NCBI RefSeq assembly: GCF_024814355.1
Contig: NZ_JANUXV010000001.1
Span: forward strand, 248,001-312,000
Origin: Gleimia sp. 6138-11-ORH1
Lineage (GTDB): Bacteria > Actinomycetota > Actinomycetes > Actinomycetales > Actinomycetaceae
Length of the DNA: 64,000 nucleotides
Direction: 5' to 3'
Program-made: the position numbers and the translations under genes
Part shown: positions 19,015 to 28,953 of the stretch, in pieces
Layout of the letters: each line of letters starts with the position of its first letter
Position numbering within the stretch: the first letter of the stretch is position 1
The notes under the pieces: generated by a model
What the model was told of the DNA's origin: nothing
The model's database searches: none
The model's input: the letters and a program-made list of their open reading frames with translations, nothing else

Positions 19015-19782
19015 ATGTACCAGCTTGGCCCAAATCAAACACCTATTGTCATTGCCCACCGCGGTGGTGCGCTGGTAGCCCCAGAAAACTCTTGGGAATC
19101 CCTGCAATACTGTTATGAAAATGATTTTAACTACGTAGAAACTGACGCGCACCTCAGCGCTGACGGAGAAGTAATTTTAGTTCACGATCCGGTATTAGAT
19201 CGCGTCTCAAACGGGACAGGTTTAGTTGCTAACCATACTTGGGATGAACTAAGTCGTCTTCGGATTAAGGACTCGGAAACATCTTTCGTCCGCTTAGCAG
19301 ACGCGTTAGAAACCTACCCAGATTTGGCTTTCAACATCGACGCTAAAGAGGATGAAGTTTCCTTAGCAATGGTTGATGTAATCCTTGCAGCCAAAGCAAC
19401 CGAGCGGGTTTGCTTAGCCTCATTCAGCACGGCACGCCTATGGGATATTCGCAGCTACGCTCCCGAAATTGCCACCAGCTTAGGGCAAACTGAAGCGGCT
19501 TTACTGTGGACCGGGGCGAACCTCACGATTCCAGCAAGGAAACTTCGTATTCCGGGGCCAGCAGAATCAGTGGTGGCTGCCCAAGTGCCACTTAAAATGG
19601 GACCATTGAAAGTTATTGACCGTAGATTCGTTGCCTATGCTCACCAGCAGGGAATCGCAGTTCACGTCTGGACACTGAACACGGAAGCAGAAATTTTACA
19701 GGCACTTCAAGCAGGAGCGGATGGAATTGTCACCGATGATCCACAGCTGGCTACTCAGGTGATTGCTAAGTTCACCGAATAA
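19015..19782 (+). CDS. Glycerophosphodiester phosphodiesterase
   Basis: GDPD enzymes cleave glycerophosphodiesters to glycerol-3-phosphate and an alcohol. The catalytic signature is present: IAHRGG with His15-Arg16, Glu42 and Asp44 in VETDAHLSADG, and His57 in LVHDPVLDR. The end keeps the barrel motif VHVWTLNTEAE...GADGIVTDDP. There is no signal peptide, so it acts in the cytosol, in lipid turnover. It follows the M23 peptidase gene with one intervening base. Confidence 0.92.
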   Translation: MYQLGPNQTPIVIAHRGGALVAPENSWESLQYCYENDFNYVETDAHLSADGEVILVHDPVLDRVSNGTGLVANHTWDELSRLRIKDSETSFVRLADALETYPDLAFNIDAKEDEVSLAMVDVILAAKATERVCLASFSTARLWDIRSYAPEIATSLGQTEAALLWTGANLTIPARKLRIPGPAESVVAAQVPLKMGPLKVIDRRFVAYAHQQGIAVHVWTLNTEAEILQALQAGADGIVTDDPQLATQVIAKFTE

Positions 19783-19861
19783 GGTGAGCTAAACCCCTTT
19801 TGTTTGGTTCTGTGTTTACAAGCTGATGGTGTTAAACTGAAGTAGCTGTATAACAGTACCG

Positions 19862-19934
19862 GCCCCGATAGCTCAGTGGATAGAGCGTTTGCCTCCGGAG
19901 CAAAAGGTCGCAGGTTCGAATCCTGTTCGGGGTA
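19862..19934 (+). tRNA. tRNA-Arg (anticodon CCG)
   Basis: A full cloverleaf folds: acceptor 19862-19868 with 19927-19933 (G1-U72 wobble), D stem GCTC/GAGC, anticodon stem TTTGC/GCAAA around loop CTCCGGA (anticodon CCG, reads CGG), and T arm GCAGG-TTCGAAT-CCTGT. The discriminator is A; CCA is not encoded. The arginyl-tRNA synthetase gene is 2.8 kb downstream, probably by chance. Confidence 0.95.
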
Positions 19935-19999
19935 CGAAAATCAGCGTTGGTCGTTTTATATGATCAACGCGATTTTATTACTATTCAGGAGTGGTAGTT

Positions 20000-21037
20000 A
20001 TGCCGATATTTGACGAAAAAGCTGCCAATGCAGCAGAAATTCTTGCTGAGATAGATCTTTTCGTTGCAAATAGTCCACATGGAATGCTGATGCAATCTCC
20101 CGCATGGGCGAAAGTAAAAGCCAACTGGAACGCCGATTACATCTACCTTCGAGATGAAGCAGGAAAAATTTCTGCAGTGCTCTCTATCATTTCCATCAAA
20201 CAAGCAGATGGAACGGTTTTCATGTACGCCCCACGCGGCCCAGTCTGCGATTTACGCGATACTGAAACAGTCCAAGAACTGTTAGCTCAAGCAGCTGAAG
20301 TAGCGCAGCAAAGGGGCGGCTTCCTCCTAAGAATCGACCCTGAGGTAGCCTACGAAGAAAATTTAGTTAATACCTACCGAAATCTGGGATATGTAGTGCG
20401 CAGTCGGGAAATCGAAGATCCCAAGGCATTTTCAAACCCCCGTTGTAATATGGTTTTGGACCTTAACGGAAAAACTCACGCTGACTTTTTAGCAAACCTC
20501 AATAAGAAAGTCCGTTACCGGATTAGGCGCACCTACACCGATGGTTTAACAACTAATATCTACGGGCCAGAATCAGAAAATTTTGTCGCCTACTTAGACC
20601 AGTTTTATGCGCTAATTGTCGAAATGGCAGCTCGTCAAGGTATTTCTCACCGCCCTAAAGCCTACTTCGAGGCTCTTTTTGCGGCGTTCCCATCGACTCG
20701 GCTTATCCTTACGCTAGACCCCGCTGGAGAGCCAATCTCAGCAGCAATTCTTACTTGTTATAATCGGAAAGCATTCTACATTTACGCGGGAACTTCTACT
20801 CGAATGAGAGAGCTTTCCCCCTCTTTGCAAACCAATAATGAGGGGATCAAATATGCGATTGAAAATGGCTACTTAGAGTATGATATGGGAGGCGTGTTCT
20901 CTACCGATCCGGCAAATGGACTTTACCAGTTTAAACGTCAGCTTTGTGGTGAAACTGGATTAAGAGAACTCATCGGCGAAATCGACGTAGTTTATAATCA
21001 AGCAGATTATGACAAATACATTTCCAAACAGGGATAA
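20000..21037 (+). CDS. FemAB/FemX-like peptidoglycan bridge aminoacyltransferase
   Basis: The 345-residue protein matches the FemX/FemAB fold (two GNAT-like domains): an N-terminal segment ending MLMQSPAWAKVK, YAPRGPVCDL, the basic LNKKVRYRIRRTYTDG, FYALIVEMAARQGI, and the C-terminal GGVFSTDPANGLYQFKRQLCGE. Such enzymes add amino acids from aminoacyl-tRNA to the peptidoglycan stem peptide to make the interpeptide bridge. The amino acid is not deducible. I chose ATG 20000 because AGGAG (19987-19991) stands eight bases before it, rather than the GTG at 19991. Confidence 0.86.
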   Translation: MPIFDEKAANAAEILAEIDLFVANSPHGMLMQSPAWAKVKANWNADYIYLRDEAGKISAVLSIISIKQADGTVFMYAPRGPVCDLRDTETVQELLAQAAEVAQQRGGFLLRIDPEVAYEENLVNTYRNLGYVVRSREIEDPKAFSNPRCNMVLDLNGKTHADFLANLNKKVRYRIRRTYTDGLTTNIYGPESENFVAYLDQFYALIVEMAARQGISHRPKAYFEALFAAFPSTRLILTLDPAGEPISAAILTCYNRKAFYIYAGTSTRMRELSPSLQTNNEGIKYAIENGYLEYDMGGVFSTDPANGLYQFKRQLCGETGLRELIGEIDVVYNQADYDKYISKQG

Positions 21038-21074
21038 AACGGATCACCCATCCGTTATTGAAAGGTAAAGATAG

Positions 21075-22142
21075 ATGACTGAAAAAGTCAGAAAATCGGG
21101 AAATAACCCGTTACTAAACCTTACGCTAACCGTAATTTTAGTAGTTTTGATCGGGTATTTGCTGCAAATCGGTCAAGCTTTTATCCTTCCAGTGTTAGCT
21201 GCTTTCATTTTCGTAATTATTTTTAACGAATTGGATAAAGCACTTACCCGCATCCCCTATGTTGGTAAACTTCCCTCACTAATGCGGAAAACAATCATTT
21301 ACATTGGCTTCCTTGCATTATTAGCAGCTCTCATCTCTCTCTTTACCGTGACGATCCAAGAACTAATCGTCAATTCGAACGTGTACCAAGAAAACCTAAT
21401 CCAACTTTTCAACCAGCTTACTGACACATTCGGAGAAGAGTATATTCCAGATTGGAACCAACTCAGTGCCAGAATCTCCAACTCCTTCAGACTCCAGACC
21501 TGGTTACTGTGGATTGCCGGTCAGGTAAGCGCTGCCTCAGGTACGATCTTCCTGGTAATTGTCTACATTGCTTTCCTCTTAGGAGAACGCGTAACTTTCG
21601 CAGCAAAATTTGCAGCTGCTTTCCCCAACCCTGAAAAAGCTGCTCGCGTAAAGGAAATCCTCGAAGCCGTAAACACTAAAGTTGGACAATACCTGGGCGC
21701 AAAAACTTTCATTAACGTTATCCTCGCCCTAGTTTCCTACGTGATTATGCTGGGCTTCGGCTTAGACTACGCAGCCTTTTGGGCGCTGCTAATCGGCCTA
21801 CTAAACTACATCCCCTACATTGGTTCAGCATTCGGTGTGCTCTTTCCGGTAGCCTTATCCATCGTTCAATTCGTCTCCTGGCCATGGACTATCGCTCTGG
21901 CTATCGCCCTCTTACTTGCCCAAATCATCATGGGGAACTTTGTAGAACCAAAACTCATCGGACGCACCGTAAATCAATCCGCTTTTGTAGTCCTACTTGC
22001 CCTGTCCTTCTGGGTAACTCTCTGGGGTCTTCCCGGCGCCATCTTAGCCGTTCCAATGACCTCAATCATAGGAATTATCCTGTCAGAATTTAAAGCCACT
22101 CGACCACTGGCAGTATTCATGTCCGAAGACGTGGAAGACTAA
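21075..22142 (+). CDS. AI-2E family transporter (PerM-like permease)
   Basis: The 355-residue integral membrane protein follows the AI-2E/UPF0118 pattern: two N-terminal helices, a pair of helices around residue 65-90, a soluble segment (about 90-145), then a C-terminal cluster with LGFGLDYAAFWALLIGLLNYIPYIGS and the final PLG...PMTSIIGIIL region. Members export small molecules or exchange Na+ or H+; the substrate here is unknown. It is preceded by GAAAGGT, a good ribosome binding site, and is likely an operon with the FemX gene 37 bases upstream. Confidence 0.9.
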   Translation: MTEKVRKSGNNPLLNLTLTVILVVLIGYLLQIGQAFILPVLAAFIFVIIFNELDKALTRIPYVGKLPSLMRKTIIYIGFLALLAALISLFTVTIQELIVNSNVYQENLIQLFNQLTDTFGEEYIPDWNQLSARISNSFRLQTWLLWIAGQVSAASGTIFLVIVYIAFLLGERVTFAAKFAAAFPNPEKAARVKEILEAVNTKVGQYLGAKTFINVILALVSYVIMLGFGLDYAAFWALLIGLLNYIPYIGSAFGVLFPVALSIVQFVSWPWTIALAIALLLAQIIMGNFVEPKLIGRTVNQSAFVVLLALSFWVTLWGLPGAILAVPMTSIIGIILSEFKATRPLAVFMSEDVED

Positions 22143-22211
22143 CCATACCCATACTTTAAGAAAACCCAAATAAACTATCTGAAACCAAAATAACTTCAAG
22201 AAAGGCAAGCC

Positions 22212-22661
22212 ATGGAGGTCCACATCGCCGCCGATCACGCCGGATTTGAACTGCGTGAACACCTCATCAAACACCTCACCGAAAAAGGGTATAAGGTGAT
22301 TGACCACGGAGCAACTGAATACGACGCCTTAGACGCCTACCCAACCATGTGCATTCCCTGCGCCGAAGCGGTAGCAAAAGACACTCACGCCCTGGGAATC
22401 GTTATCGGTGGCTCAGGTAACGGAGAACAGATCGCAGCTAATAAAGTAAACGGTGTGCGCGCCGCCCTCGCCTGGTCTGAAGCCACCGCCGCCTTAGCCC
22501 GCGAACACAATAACGCCAACGTAATCGCAGTGGGCGCACGCCAACACAGCCTAGCAGAAGCCACCCGCTTCATCGAAGTATTCCTAGAGACACCCTTCTC
22601 TAACGACCCCCGCCACATCGAACGCATTAACATGCTAAGCGACTACGAAACTAAGCGTTAA
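22212..22661 (+). CDS. rpiB: Ribose-5-phosphate isomerase B
   Basis: RpiB interconverts ribose-5-phosphate and ribulose-5-phosphate in the non-oxidative pentose phosphate pathway. The family motifs are IAADHAGFELRE at the N-terminus, VIDHGATEYDALDAYP, and IVIGGSGNGEQIAANKVNGVRAALAW. GSGNGE places it in the actinobacterial type, in which Glu rather than Cys is the catalytic base. The length of 149 residues is normal. AAGAAAGGC precedes the ATG. Confidence 0.95.
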   Translation: MEVHIAADHAGFELREHLIKHLTEKGYKVIDHGATEYDALDAYPTMCIPCAEAVAKDTHALGIVIGGSGNGEQIAANKVNGVRAALAWSEATAALAREHNNANVIAVGARQHSLAEATRFIEVFLETPFSNDPRHIERINMLSDYETKR

Positions 22662-22694
22662 GTCTAAAACTGCAAACTAAAGTAAGCGAAGAAG

Positions 22695-24374
22695 ATGACC
22701 CCACAAGATTTAGAACAACTAATCCACACCGTATTAGTCCAGGCAGCCCAAGCCCAAGAGATCGCACTAGCAGCAGCAGATATTCCCACTGAAATCGTGG
22801 TCGAACGCCCTCGGAATAAAGAACACGGAGACTGGGCAACCAATATCGCCATGCGCCTGGCCAAACCAGCTGGAACTAACCCACGGGCTTTAGCTGAAGT
22901 TATCTCTCAACGTTTAAAAGCAGAAACCGGGATTAAAGCCGTTGAAGTTGCCGGCCCAGGATTTATCAACATCACCTTGGACGCAGCTTCAGCCGGAGAA
23001 CTGGCTCGCACCATCCTCACCGCGGGAAGTGAATACGGAAAAAACCAATCCCAGGCAGGCAAACACGTCAATTTGGAATTCGTTTCTGCCAACCCTACCG
23101 GCCCCATCCACTTAGGCGGCGCACGCTGGGCAGCTGTTGGGGACACCCTAGCGCGCCTACTGGAAGCCTCAGGTGCCAAAGTCACCCGCGAATACTACTT
23201 CAATGACCACGGGGCGCAGATCGATCGGTTTGCTCGCTCCCTCTACGCCCGCGCCAAAGGAGAAGATGCTCCCGAGGACGGCTACGGTGGCCAATACATT
23301 GAGGACATCGCCAGCCAAGTAATCGCCGATGCTAAAGCTGCCAAAGAAGCAGACCCACTCACTTTGCCAGAAGCAGAAGCAACTGAAGTATTCCGCGCTC
23401 GCGGAGTGGAACTTATGTTTGCAGAGATTAAACGTAAGTTAGCTCAGTTCCAAGTAGAGTTTGACGTTTACTTCCACGAAGACCACCTGCACAACAACGG
23501 GGCAGTAGCAGAAGCGATTAACCGGTTGCGTGAACGCGGAGTAATTTACGAAGCCGAGGGCGCTACCTGGCTGCGTTCCACCGAATTTGGTGACGATAAA
23601 GACCGAGTAATTATCAAATCTGATGGGGACGCAGCTTATTTTGCGGGGGACATTGCCTACTACCTGAATAAACGTGAACGCGGAGCTGACCAGGTGGTAA
23701 TTATGCTGGGCGCTGACCACCACGGCTATATTGGCCGCATGTACGCTATGTGTGCGGCTTTTGGCGACCAGCCAGGTGATAACTTAGAGCTACTTATTGG
23801 GCAGTTAGTTAATCTAATGAAGGACGGCCAGCCACTGCGGATGTCAAAACGAGCCGGCACTATCGTTACTTTAGATGACCTGGTTGAAGCAGTTGGGGTG
23901 GATGCTGCCCGCTATGCACTGGTGCGCTCATCTATCGATCAGGGGATTGATATTGACCTGGATCTTTTAACTTCGCACAGTAACGATAATCCCGTTTACT
24001 ACGTCCAGTACGCGCATGCGCGCACCTGTAACGTAAGCCGGAATGCCGCTGAACACGGGGTAGTGAAAGAAGCTGGGTTTACACCCGCTGCTTTAGATCA
24101 CCCTGCGGATACGCAGCTTTTGGGTGCTTTAGCACAATTCCCTGCGATGGTGGCACAAGCTGCGCAGCTACGCGAACCTCACCGCGTGGCACGCTATTTA
24201 GAAAACCTGGCTGCTGCCTATCACACTTGGTACGCGCAGTGCCGAGTGACCCCGCGGGCAAATGAGGAAGTTGAAGCTGGCCACGTGGCTCGCCTGTGGC
24301 TGAATGACGCGGTGAAGCAGGTTTTGGCTAATGGCCTACAAATGCTGGGAGTTACTGCACCTGAGCGTATGTAA
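22695..24374 (+). CDS. argS: Arginyl-tRNA synthetase
   Basis: This class I synthetase charges tRNA-Arg. The HIGH-like motif is [17 protein letters not shown], the usual actinobacterial variant, and the KMSKS-equivalent is RMSKRAGT. The C-terminal DALR domain follows YYVQYAHAR. The length of 559 residues is normal. A terminator comes directly after it. In Mycobacterium the next genes are lysA, hom, thrC and thrB before rho. Confidence 0.97.
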   Translation: MTPQDLEQLIHTVLVQAAQAQEIALAAADIPTEIVVERPRNKEHGDWATNIAMRLAKPAGTNPRALAEVISQRLKAETGIKAVEVAGPGFINITLDAASAGELARTILTAGSEYGKNQSQAGKHVNLEFVSANPTGPIHLGGARWAAVGDTLARLLEASGAKVTREYYFNDHGAQIDRFARSLYARAKGEDAPEDGYGGQYIEDIASQVIADAKAAKEADPLTLPEAEATEVFRARGVELMFAEIKRKLAQFQVEFDVYFHEDHLHNNGAVAEAINRLRERGVIYEAEGATWLRSTEFGDDKDRVIIKSDGDAAYFAGDIAYYLNKRERGADQVVIMLGADHHGYIGRMYAMCAAFGDQPGDNLELLIGQLVNLMKDGQPLRMSKRAGTIVTLDDLVEAVGVDAARYALVRSSIDQGIDIDLDLLTSHSNDNPVYYVQYAHARTCNVSRNAAEHGVVKEAGFTPAALDHPADTQLLGALAQFPAMVAQAAQLREPHRVARYLENLAAAYHTWYAQCRVTPRANEEVEAGHVARLWLNDAVKQVLANGLQMLGVTAPERM

Positions 24375-24406
24375 GTGGTGTAACTGGCGTTTTGTTTGCA
24401 ACGCTT

Positions 24407-24455
24407 AAAGGTGGGTGGTTATAAACTATTTATAATCACCCACCTTTAGTTAAAA
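24407..24455 (+). terminator. Terminator after argS
   Basis: Arms 24407-24423 and 24431-24447 form a 17-bp stem with one G-T wobble and a seven-base loop. A weak T-rich end (AGTTAAAAA) follows. It separates argS from the two relic genes. Confidence 0.75.
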
Positions 24456-24523
24456 ACCAGTAGATGTCTTCAACACAGGCGAAGTTCGTCTTTGGAAAAC
24501 TAAATCCTAAATAAGGAAGCGTC

Positions 24524-25582
24524 TTGAAATTTTCCACGCAAATACAAGCTCAAATTGAGGCTCGCCACCAAGCAGGTGATTTCAATCTATTAGACGGAAA
24601 TCAGCTGGTAGCGTCTTTAGATGTGTGGGCCACACGTCTATATGAAGAGTTTTGGGACGGGTACGGTTTAGCTGGTGGGGAACTTTTCTTTGATGCGGAA
24701 CTATGCCCGGCAGATCGTGTCCTCGAAGCAATTGAGCAAAAGCAGATCGGTTTAAGTTTAGGCTTAGAAACACAGCTTAAACAGTTCGTTAATCGCAGTG
24801 GTTCCGGCGGTAAGTACTTACTTGACCTAAATTATCCACAGTTATTTGATTTAATTTTCCGCAGTGAACGCTTCACGCAGGAAAATACTAAGGTACATAT
24901 TTTTTCTTACGAGTATTTTATTTCGTTATGGAAAGAAGGCGCTTTTGCTGCCCATTTCAATGATCCTGATTCAATAAAACCTGAGGGACACTGGAAGTTA
25001 AAAACAGTAGTTTCTTCCTGGGCAAATAATCCGCAGTGGTATGAGTTTAAAGCTTTTTTGAAGCTGGGGCGGGTATGCGCAGGCAGGTTAGAACTACCCA
25101 TTTATGAGAGTGCGGATGGACAGAGTTCTTTAACTTTAGTTGTTGAAAGCTGGGGTAAATATCTGCCGGTAGAAAGTTATCATAGGCAAGCTGGTTTATT
25201 TCGTGATCTTTTAAAACTGGCGAAACTGGGTTTAACTAATTTTGATTTAATGTTTATTTTTGAAATGGGCGGGATCAGACAGTTAGAAGTAAATGCCTTA
25301 ATCGACCACACTGAAGCGGTGCGAGATCTGGCGGATCAGTTAAGAAAGTTCATGGCGAATAAAGACACGCGAAAAGCTGGGGTGAAAACTCCGCAGATCG
25401 GGTTTTTAGGAATCCCTGGGTGGGAAAGTGCGCCCTATGGTTTTGTTACTTCTGACGGAGTTGAGGTTGGCAGATTGGAGTCAGATTACCCGCTGTATAT
25501 CGTAGCGGGTGAGCAGTTAGAAGAAACAGATTATGCGACTAGCTTCGCGGAACTATTACGGGGTGTCGATGATGTTGATTAA
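24524..25582 (+). CDS. Uncharacterised protein, candidate relic of diaminopimelate decarboxylase (LysA-like)
   Basis: The 352-residue protein has no motif I recognise with certainty. By hand it can be laid over the LysA barrel in order: ELFFDAELC (53-61) over the YAVKA strand, with Glu59 in place of the PLP lysine; IGLSLGLETQLKQF (75-88) over the VDVVSGGE loop region; LTLVVESWGKYLP (203-215) over the GLHCHIGSQ strand with the His and Ser lost; and MFIFEMGGIRQLE (243-255) over the GGGFGI loop. It stands where relatives carry lysA. Start TTG is chosen for AAGGAAG seven bases before it. The frame is intact. The match is a manual reading and is uncertain; without it the protein is unknown. Confidence 0.5.
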   Translation: MKFSTQIQAQIEARHQAGDFNLLDGNQLVASLDVWATRLYEEFWDGYGLAGGELFFDAELCPADRVLEAIEQKQIGLSLGLETQLKQFVNRSGSGGKYLLDLNYPQLFDLIFRSERFTQENTKVHIFSYEYFISLWKEGAFAAHFNDPDSIKPEGHWKLKTVVSSWANNPQWYEFKAFLKLGRVCAGRLELPIYESADGQSSLTLVVESWGKYLPVESYHRQAGLFRDLLKLAKLGLTNFDLMFIFEMGGIRQLEVNALIDHTEAVRDLADQLRKFMANKDTRKAGVKTPQIGFLGIPGWESAPYGFVTSDGVEVGRLESDYPLYIVAGEQLEETDYATSFAELLRGVDDVD

Positions 25583-26450
25583 GAATGATTTAGTTAAGGT
25601 GACTTTATTTGGGGCGCTTTCTTTTGCATCGTTAAGTGGTGAAAAGTTAAGCGTGTCATTGAACCTGCCCAGTAGTTTCGAGTTGCGTGCAGTAGCGGGG
25701 GATAGTGAAATCCAAGTACGCGAGTTTGATGGAGATTTTCTGGCAAAATCAGGTGTGCAGATTATTCATCGGGCTGCCTACCGGGTTTTAGATTATTTGG
25801 GCGCACCGCACGTGGGGTTAGTTATTTCCGGGGAATCAAAGTGGGTATTACCCTATGGTGCAACCTATGATTCTGTGCTGGCAGTTGCGGGAACTTTACT
25901 GGCGGCGGGGTTGGCTCCGGCGAATATTTTGACGGAAGAGGAATTAATCGAATTGGCAGTGCAGTCAGGAGCCAATGCGGAGCTTGCGGTTGTGCTGGTT
26001 CGAGGAGCTGCGGCGCTGGTGTGGACGAAAGAAGCTGAACGCGGAGTACGCTACCTGCCTTTAGCTTTGGAAAAACGGCCGGCTACGCTGTTAGTTTCAA
26101 AGAATTTTTATGCGTTGGGTAGAAATGGGATTGAGTTTAGAGCATTGAATTTTGGTTTACTTACTGCGTATATGTCTGATTTAAGTACGGCTTTTACAAC
26201 TGAGATGCTTGCTAAAGCTACGGCAATGAGTGCTTCTGAGAATCATGCTTATGCGCCGGTTGCGAAACTGGTTGCCTATTTGCAAGAACTTGGCATACCG
26301 GCTTTGGCAAGTGCTGGTGGGGAAGCGGTGTTAGTTTTCGCTTCTTTGGATAGGGAATTAGTTGAGCAGGCTGAGGCAGCGGCTTGGCGGGTTGCTCCGG
26401 TTTCTTTTATGCCCGAGGGCGCTCAAATTGAAGCATCACTGCTGGCCTGA
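25569..26450 (+). CDS. GHMP-kinase-like protein, candidate relic of homoserine kinase (ThrB-like)
   Basis: This 293-residue protein lines up with homoserine kinase along its length. GALSFASLSGEKLSVSL (15-31) matches the PATSANLGPGFD segment; WVLPYGATYDSVLAVAGTL (92-110) stands at the ATP-binding P-x3-GLGSSAA motif, with the Gly/Ser residues gone; LTEEELIELAVQSGANAELA (121-140) stands at the EGHPDN region, also lost; GIPALASAGGEAVLV keeps the C-terminal GAGPTV-like strand order. Kinase activity is therefore unlikely. It overlaps the preceding gene by 14 bases and lies where thrB stands before rho in relatives. ATG 25569 or 25572 is the likely start. Confidence 0.6.
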   Translation: MMLIKNDLVKVTLFGALSFASLSGEKLSVSLNLPSSFELRAVAGDSEIQVREFDGDFLAKSGVQIIHRAAYRVLDYLGAPHVGLVISGESKWVLPYGATYDSVLAVAGTLLAAGLAPANILTEEELIELAVQSGANAELAVVLVRGAAALVWTKEAERGVRYLPLALEKRPATLLVSKNFYALGRNGIEFRALNFGLLTAYMSDLSTAFTTEMLAKATAMSASENHAYAPVAKLVAYLQELGIPALASAGGEAVLVFASLDRELVEQAEAAAWRVAPVSFMPEGAQIEASLLA

Positions 26451-26687
26451 GGTTATTTAGAGAGACTACTTTCACTTTCAAAAAGTACGGGAGAGCATTT
26501 AAGTGTGTTACACTGAAGAGTAACTCCATTTGAGTTATCTTCTAGCAAATGCTAGTTCTCAAACCGTTCCAAGTGCATTACTGGTTAAATCTACAGTTTG
26601 TAAGCCCGAACGGATTTGCCTGCTGTGAAGCAGAGCATGATTTAGAAACCTCTAGCCTTACTTGGGCTACATCAGTTAGGAAAACTG

Positions 26688-28526
26688 TTGAGCGAAAACG
26701 CAAATAAGAAGCGCCCCCTGTCAGCTATGCGTCTGCCTGAACTGCGAGAATTAGCAGTTGAACTGGGGATTGATCCAGCTAAGATGCGCCGCCCGGAATT
26801 GCAAGCAGCTATTCGCGATGCGCGGAGCGGAAAACCAACTTCTCAAAATACCCAGCCTGTGGCTGAAGTTACCTCACCAGAAGTTGAGGTAGCTCCTCCA
26901 GCTAATACGGAGGAAGAAACTGGCCGCAAACAGGAAGGCTTTAGTCGTCGCCGTCGCGATAAGCGTGAAACACGCGGCGCTAAAACAGCTATTGTAGAAC
27001 TTGATCTGCCCACCCCAGCTGTAGATCTCACCGTAGATCTGGGATTGGCCGCCCCTAAAGCGGAAACTAATGTAGATACTGAAATACCACGTAAGCGGCG
27101 TCGCCGGGCAGTTTCTGCCCCAACCGCATCCCCAGAAACTATTGTGATTGATGTTAAAGAAGAACTGGGTCTGGTAGAGAACACGGCGGCTGACGAAACT
27201 GAAAAAGTACCGGCCAGTGTTGATGAGATTCAACTTCCTTCAGCTGAAACTGAAGAGTATGAAGAAAATAATGAGCGTTCCAGTCGGCGTCGTTCACGTG
27301 AAGATCGCGATAATAGTCGGCGTCGGCGCGGACGTGACCGCAATAAGCGTCGGGAAAAAACCGATGCGAATGATGCAGAAACCCCCGTTTCTGAAGATAA
27401 CCTGGTGCAAATCGCAGGTATTTTAGATGTGCAAGAAAACCACGCATTTGTACGCACCTCAGGATATTTAGCGGGTCCAAACGACGTTTACGTTACTTTG
27501 GGAAATGTCCGTCGTTGGGGACTGCGTCCCGGTGACGCGGTAGTTGGTGCGGTTCGTCAGCCACAAGAAGGTGAACGGCAACGCCAGAAGTACAATGCTT
27601 TAGTTCGTTTAGATTCAGTAAATGGGCTAACTCCTGAACAAGCTGCGGTACGTCGTGAGTTCAACAAGCTAACCCCACTTTACCCAGTGGAACAGCTACG
27701 TTTAGAGACTACTCCAAAAGCTATCACTCCACGGGTGATCGATTTGGTATCCCCCATCGGGAAGGGGCAGCGTGGTCTGATTGTTGCTCCGCCTAAAGCT
27801 GGTAAAACTATTGTGATGCAGCAGATCGCTAACGCGATTGCGCAAAATAATCCAGAAGTTCACCTGATGGTCGTGTTGGTAGACGAACGTCCTGAAGAAG
27901 TTACCGATATGCAACGCACCGTTAAAGGTGAAGTGATCGCTTCGACATTCGATCGTCCAGCTGCAGATCACACGACGGTTGCGGAACTGGCTATTGAACG
28001 TGCTAAGCGTCTGGTGGAACTGGGTAAAGATGTAGTAGTGCTCTTAGACTCAATCACTCGTTTAGGACGCGCCTACAACTTAGCTGCCCCAGCTTCCGGT
28101 CGGATTCTGTCCGGTGGGGTAGATGCTTCAGCACTTTACCCACCTAAGAAGTTCTTTGGTGCAGCCCGTAACATTGAAGAAGGCGGCTCTTTAACTATTA
28201 TTGCTTCGGCTTTGGTTGAAACCGGTTCGAAAATGGATGAGGTTATTTTCGAAGAGTTCAAAGGAACTGGCAATATGGAGCTACGTTTGTCACGTCAGCT
28301 TGCAGATCGCCGTATTTTCCCAGCTGTGGATGTTAATAGTTCCGGTACTCGACGTGAAGAAGCCCTGTTCAAGAAAGAAGAACTGGCAATCATGTGGAAG
28401 CTGCGCCGCGTCCTCGGAAACTTGGAACAGCAGCAGGCATTAGAACTGGTTTTGGACAAGTTAAAAGAAACCCAATCGAATGCTGAATTCCTCATGAGTG
28501 TTGCCAAGACCACGCCGAAAGATTAA
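26688..28526 (+). CDS. rho: Transcription termination factor Rho with long Arg-rich insertion
   Basis: Rho is a hexameric RNA helicase that ends transcription. An N-terminal SAP-like segment ([16 protein letters not shown]) is followed by an insertion of about 190 residues, low in order, rich in Glu and Arg ([11 protein letters not shown] and similar). The cold-shock RNA-binding domain ([20 protein letters not shown]), Walker A APPKAGKT, and [14 protein letters not shown] then follow. Such insertions are usual in high-GC Gram-positive Rho and widen RNA binding. The start is TTG, with AGGA seven bases before it. A leader of more than 200 bases precedes it. Confidence 0.96.
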   Translation: MSENANKKRPLSAMRLPELRELAVELGIDPAKMRRPELQAAIRDARSGKPTSQNTQPVAEVTSPEVEVAPPANTEEETGRKQEGFSRRRRDKRETRGAKTAIVELDLPTPAVDLTVDLGLAAPKAETNVDTEIPRKRRRRAVSAPTASPETIVIDVKEELGLVENTAADETEKVPASVDEIQLPSAETEEYEENNERSSRRRSREDRDNSRRRRGRDRNKRREKTDANDAETPVSEDNLVQIAGILDVQENHAFVRTSGYLAGPNDVYVTLGNVRRWGLRPGDAVVGAVRQPQEGERQRQKYNALVRLDSVNGLTPEQAAVRREFNKLTPLYPVEQLRLETTPKAITPRVIDLVSPIGKGQRGLIVAPPKAGKTIVMQQIANAIAQNNPEVHLMVVLVDERPEEVTDMQRTVKGEVIASTFDRPAADHTTVAELAIERAKRLVELGKDVVVLLDSITRLGRAYNLAAPASGRILSGGVDASALYPPKKFFGAARNIEEGGSLTIIASALVETGSKMDEVIFEEFKGTGNMELRLSRQLADRRIFPAVDVNSSGTRREEALFKKEELAIMWKLRRVLGNLEQQQALELVLDKLKETQSNAEFLMSVAKTTPKD

Positions 28527-28579
28527 GCCACCTTTGAAAAAGGACTGGAAGATTTCCATATAGTATGGAAAAATTATGG

Positions 28580-28647
28580 ATTGGTTCCGGTTCACCACCG
28601 CGGAGCGCGTGTGGACCCGGCATCCTCGAATCCCTTAAGGAGAAACC
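28580..28647 (+). promoter_or_regulatory. Candidate bL31 mRNA leader element
   Basis: About 120 bases of leader lie before rpmE. They include a GC-rich stretch with CCGG (28587-28590) facing CCGG (28617-28620) and CAC/GTG pairs between, a possible hairpin. Leader RNAs of this kind are known for bL31 genes in actinobacteria, probably bound by the protein itself. The match is by position and composition only. Confidence 0.3.
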
Positions 28648-28860
28648 ATGAAAAAGGGTATCCACCCTGAATACACCGATACGAAGATTACCTGCACCTG
28701 CGGTAACTCTTTCGACACCCGCACTTCCATGAGTGTAGAAGAACTGCGCGTTGACGTTTGCTCTAACTGCCATCCTTTCTACACCGGTAAGCAGAAGATC
28801 ATGGACACCGGTGGTCGCGTGGCTCGCTTCGAAGCTCGTTACGGCAAGCGCCAGAAGTAG
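28648..28860 (+). CDS. rpmE: 50S ribosomal protein bL31 (zinc form)
   Basis: The 70-residue protein has the bL31 sequence [14 protein letters not shown] with a Cys-x-Cys (CTCGNSF) and Cys-x-x-Cys ([13 protein letters not shown]) zinc site, the C+ form. No CxxC-less paralogue is seen in the window. AAGGAG precedes the ATG by six bases. It lies between rho and prfA, the standard order, with a terminator after it. Confidence 0.96.
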   Translation: MKKGIHPEYTDTKITCTCGNSFDTRTSMSVEELRVDVCSNCHPFYTGKQKIMDTGGRVARFEARYGKRQK

Positions 28861-28868
28861 CTTTACAC

Positions 28869-28915
28869 AACGGCGTCGCTTACCCTCAGATGAGGTTTGG
28901 CGACGCCGTTTTGTA
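28869..28915 (+). terminator. Terminator after rpmE
   Basis: Arms 28869-28879 and 28900-28910 form an 11-bp GC-rich stem; the loop holds a smaller CCTCA/TGAGG hairpin. TTGTATTCTTTT follows. A longer open frame of prfA begins inside it, which argues for the GTG start of prfA downstream. Confidence 0.75.
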
Positions 28916-28953
28916 TTCTTTTATCCCCCTTAAAAATTGTTGAAGGAAATCTC

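Noticed and set aside
19862-24374. Functional link between tRNA-Arg(CCG) and argS
   Set aside because: They are 2.8 kb apart with unrelated genes between, so the proximity is probably chance.
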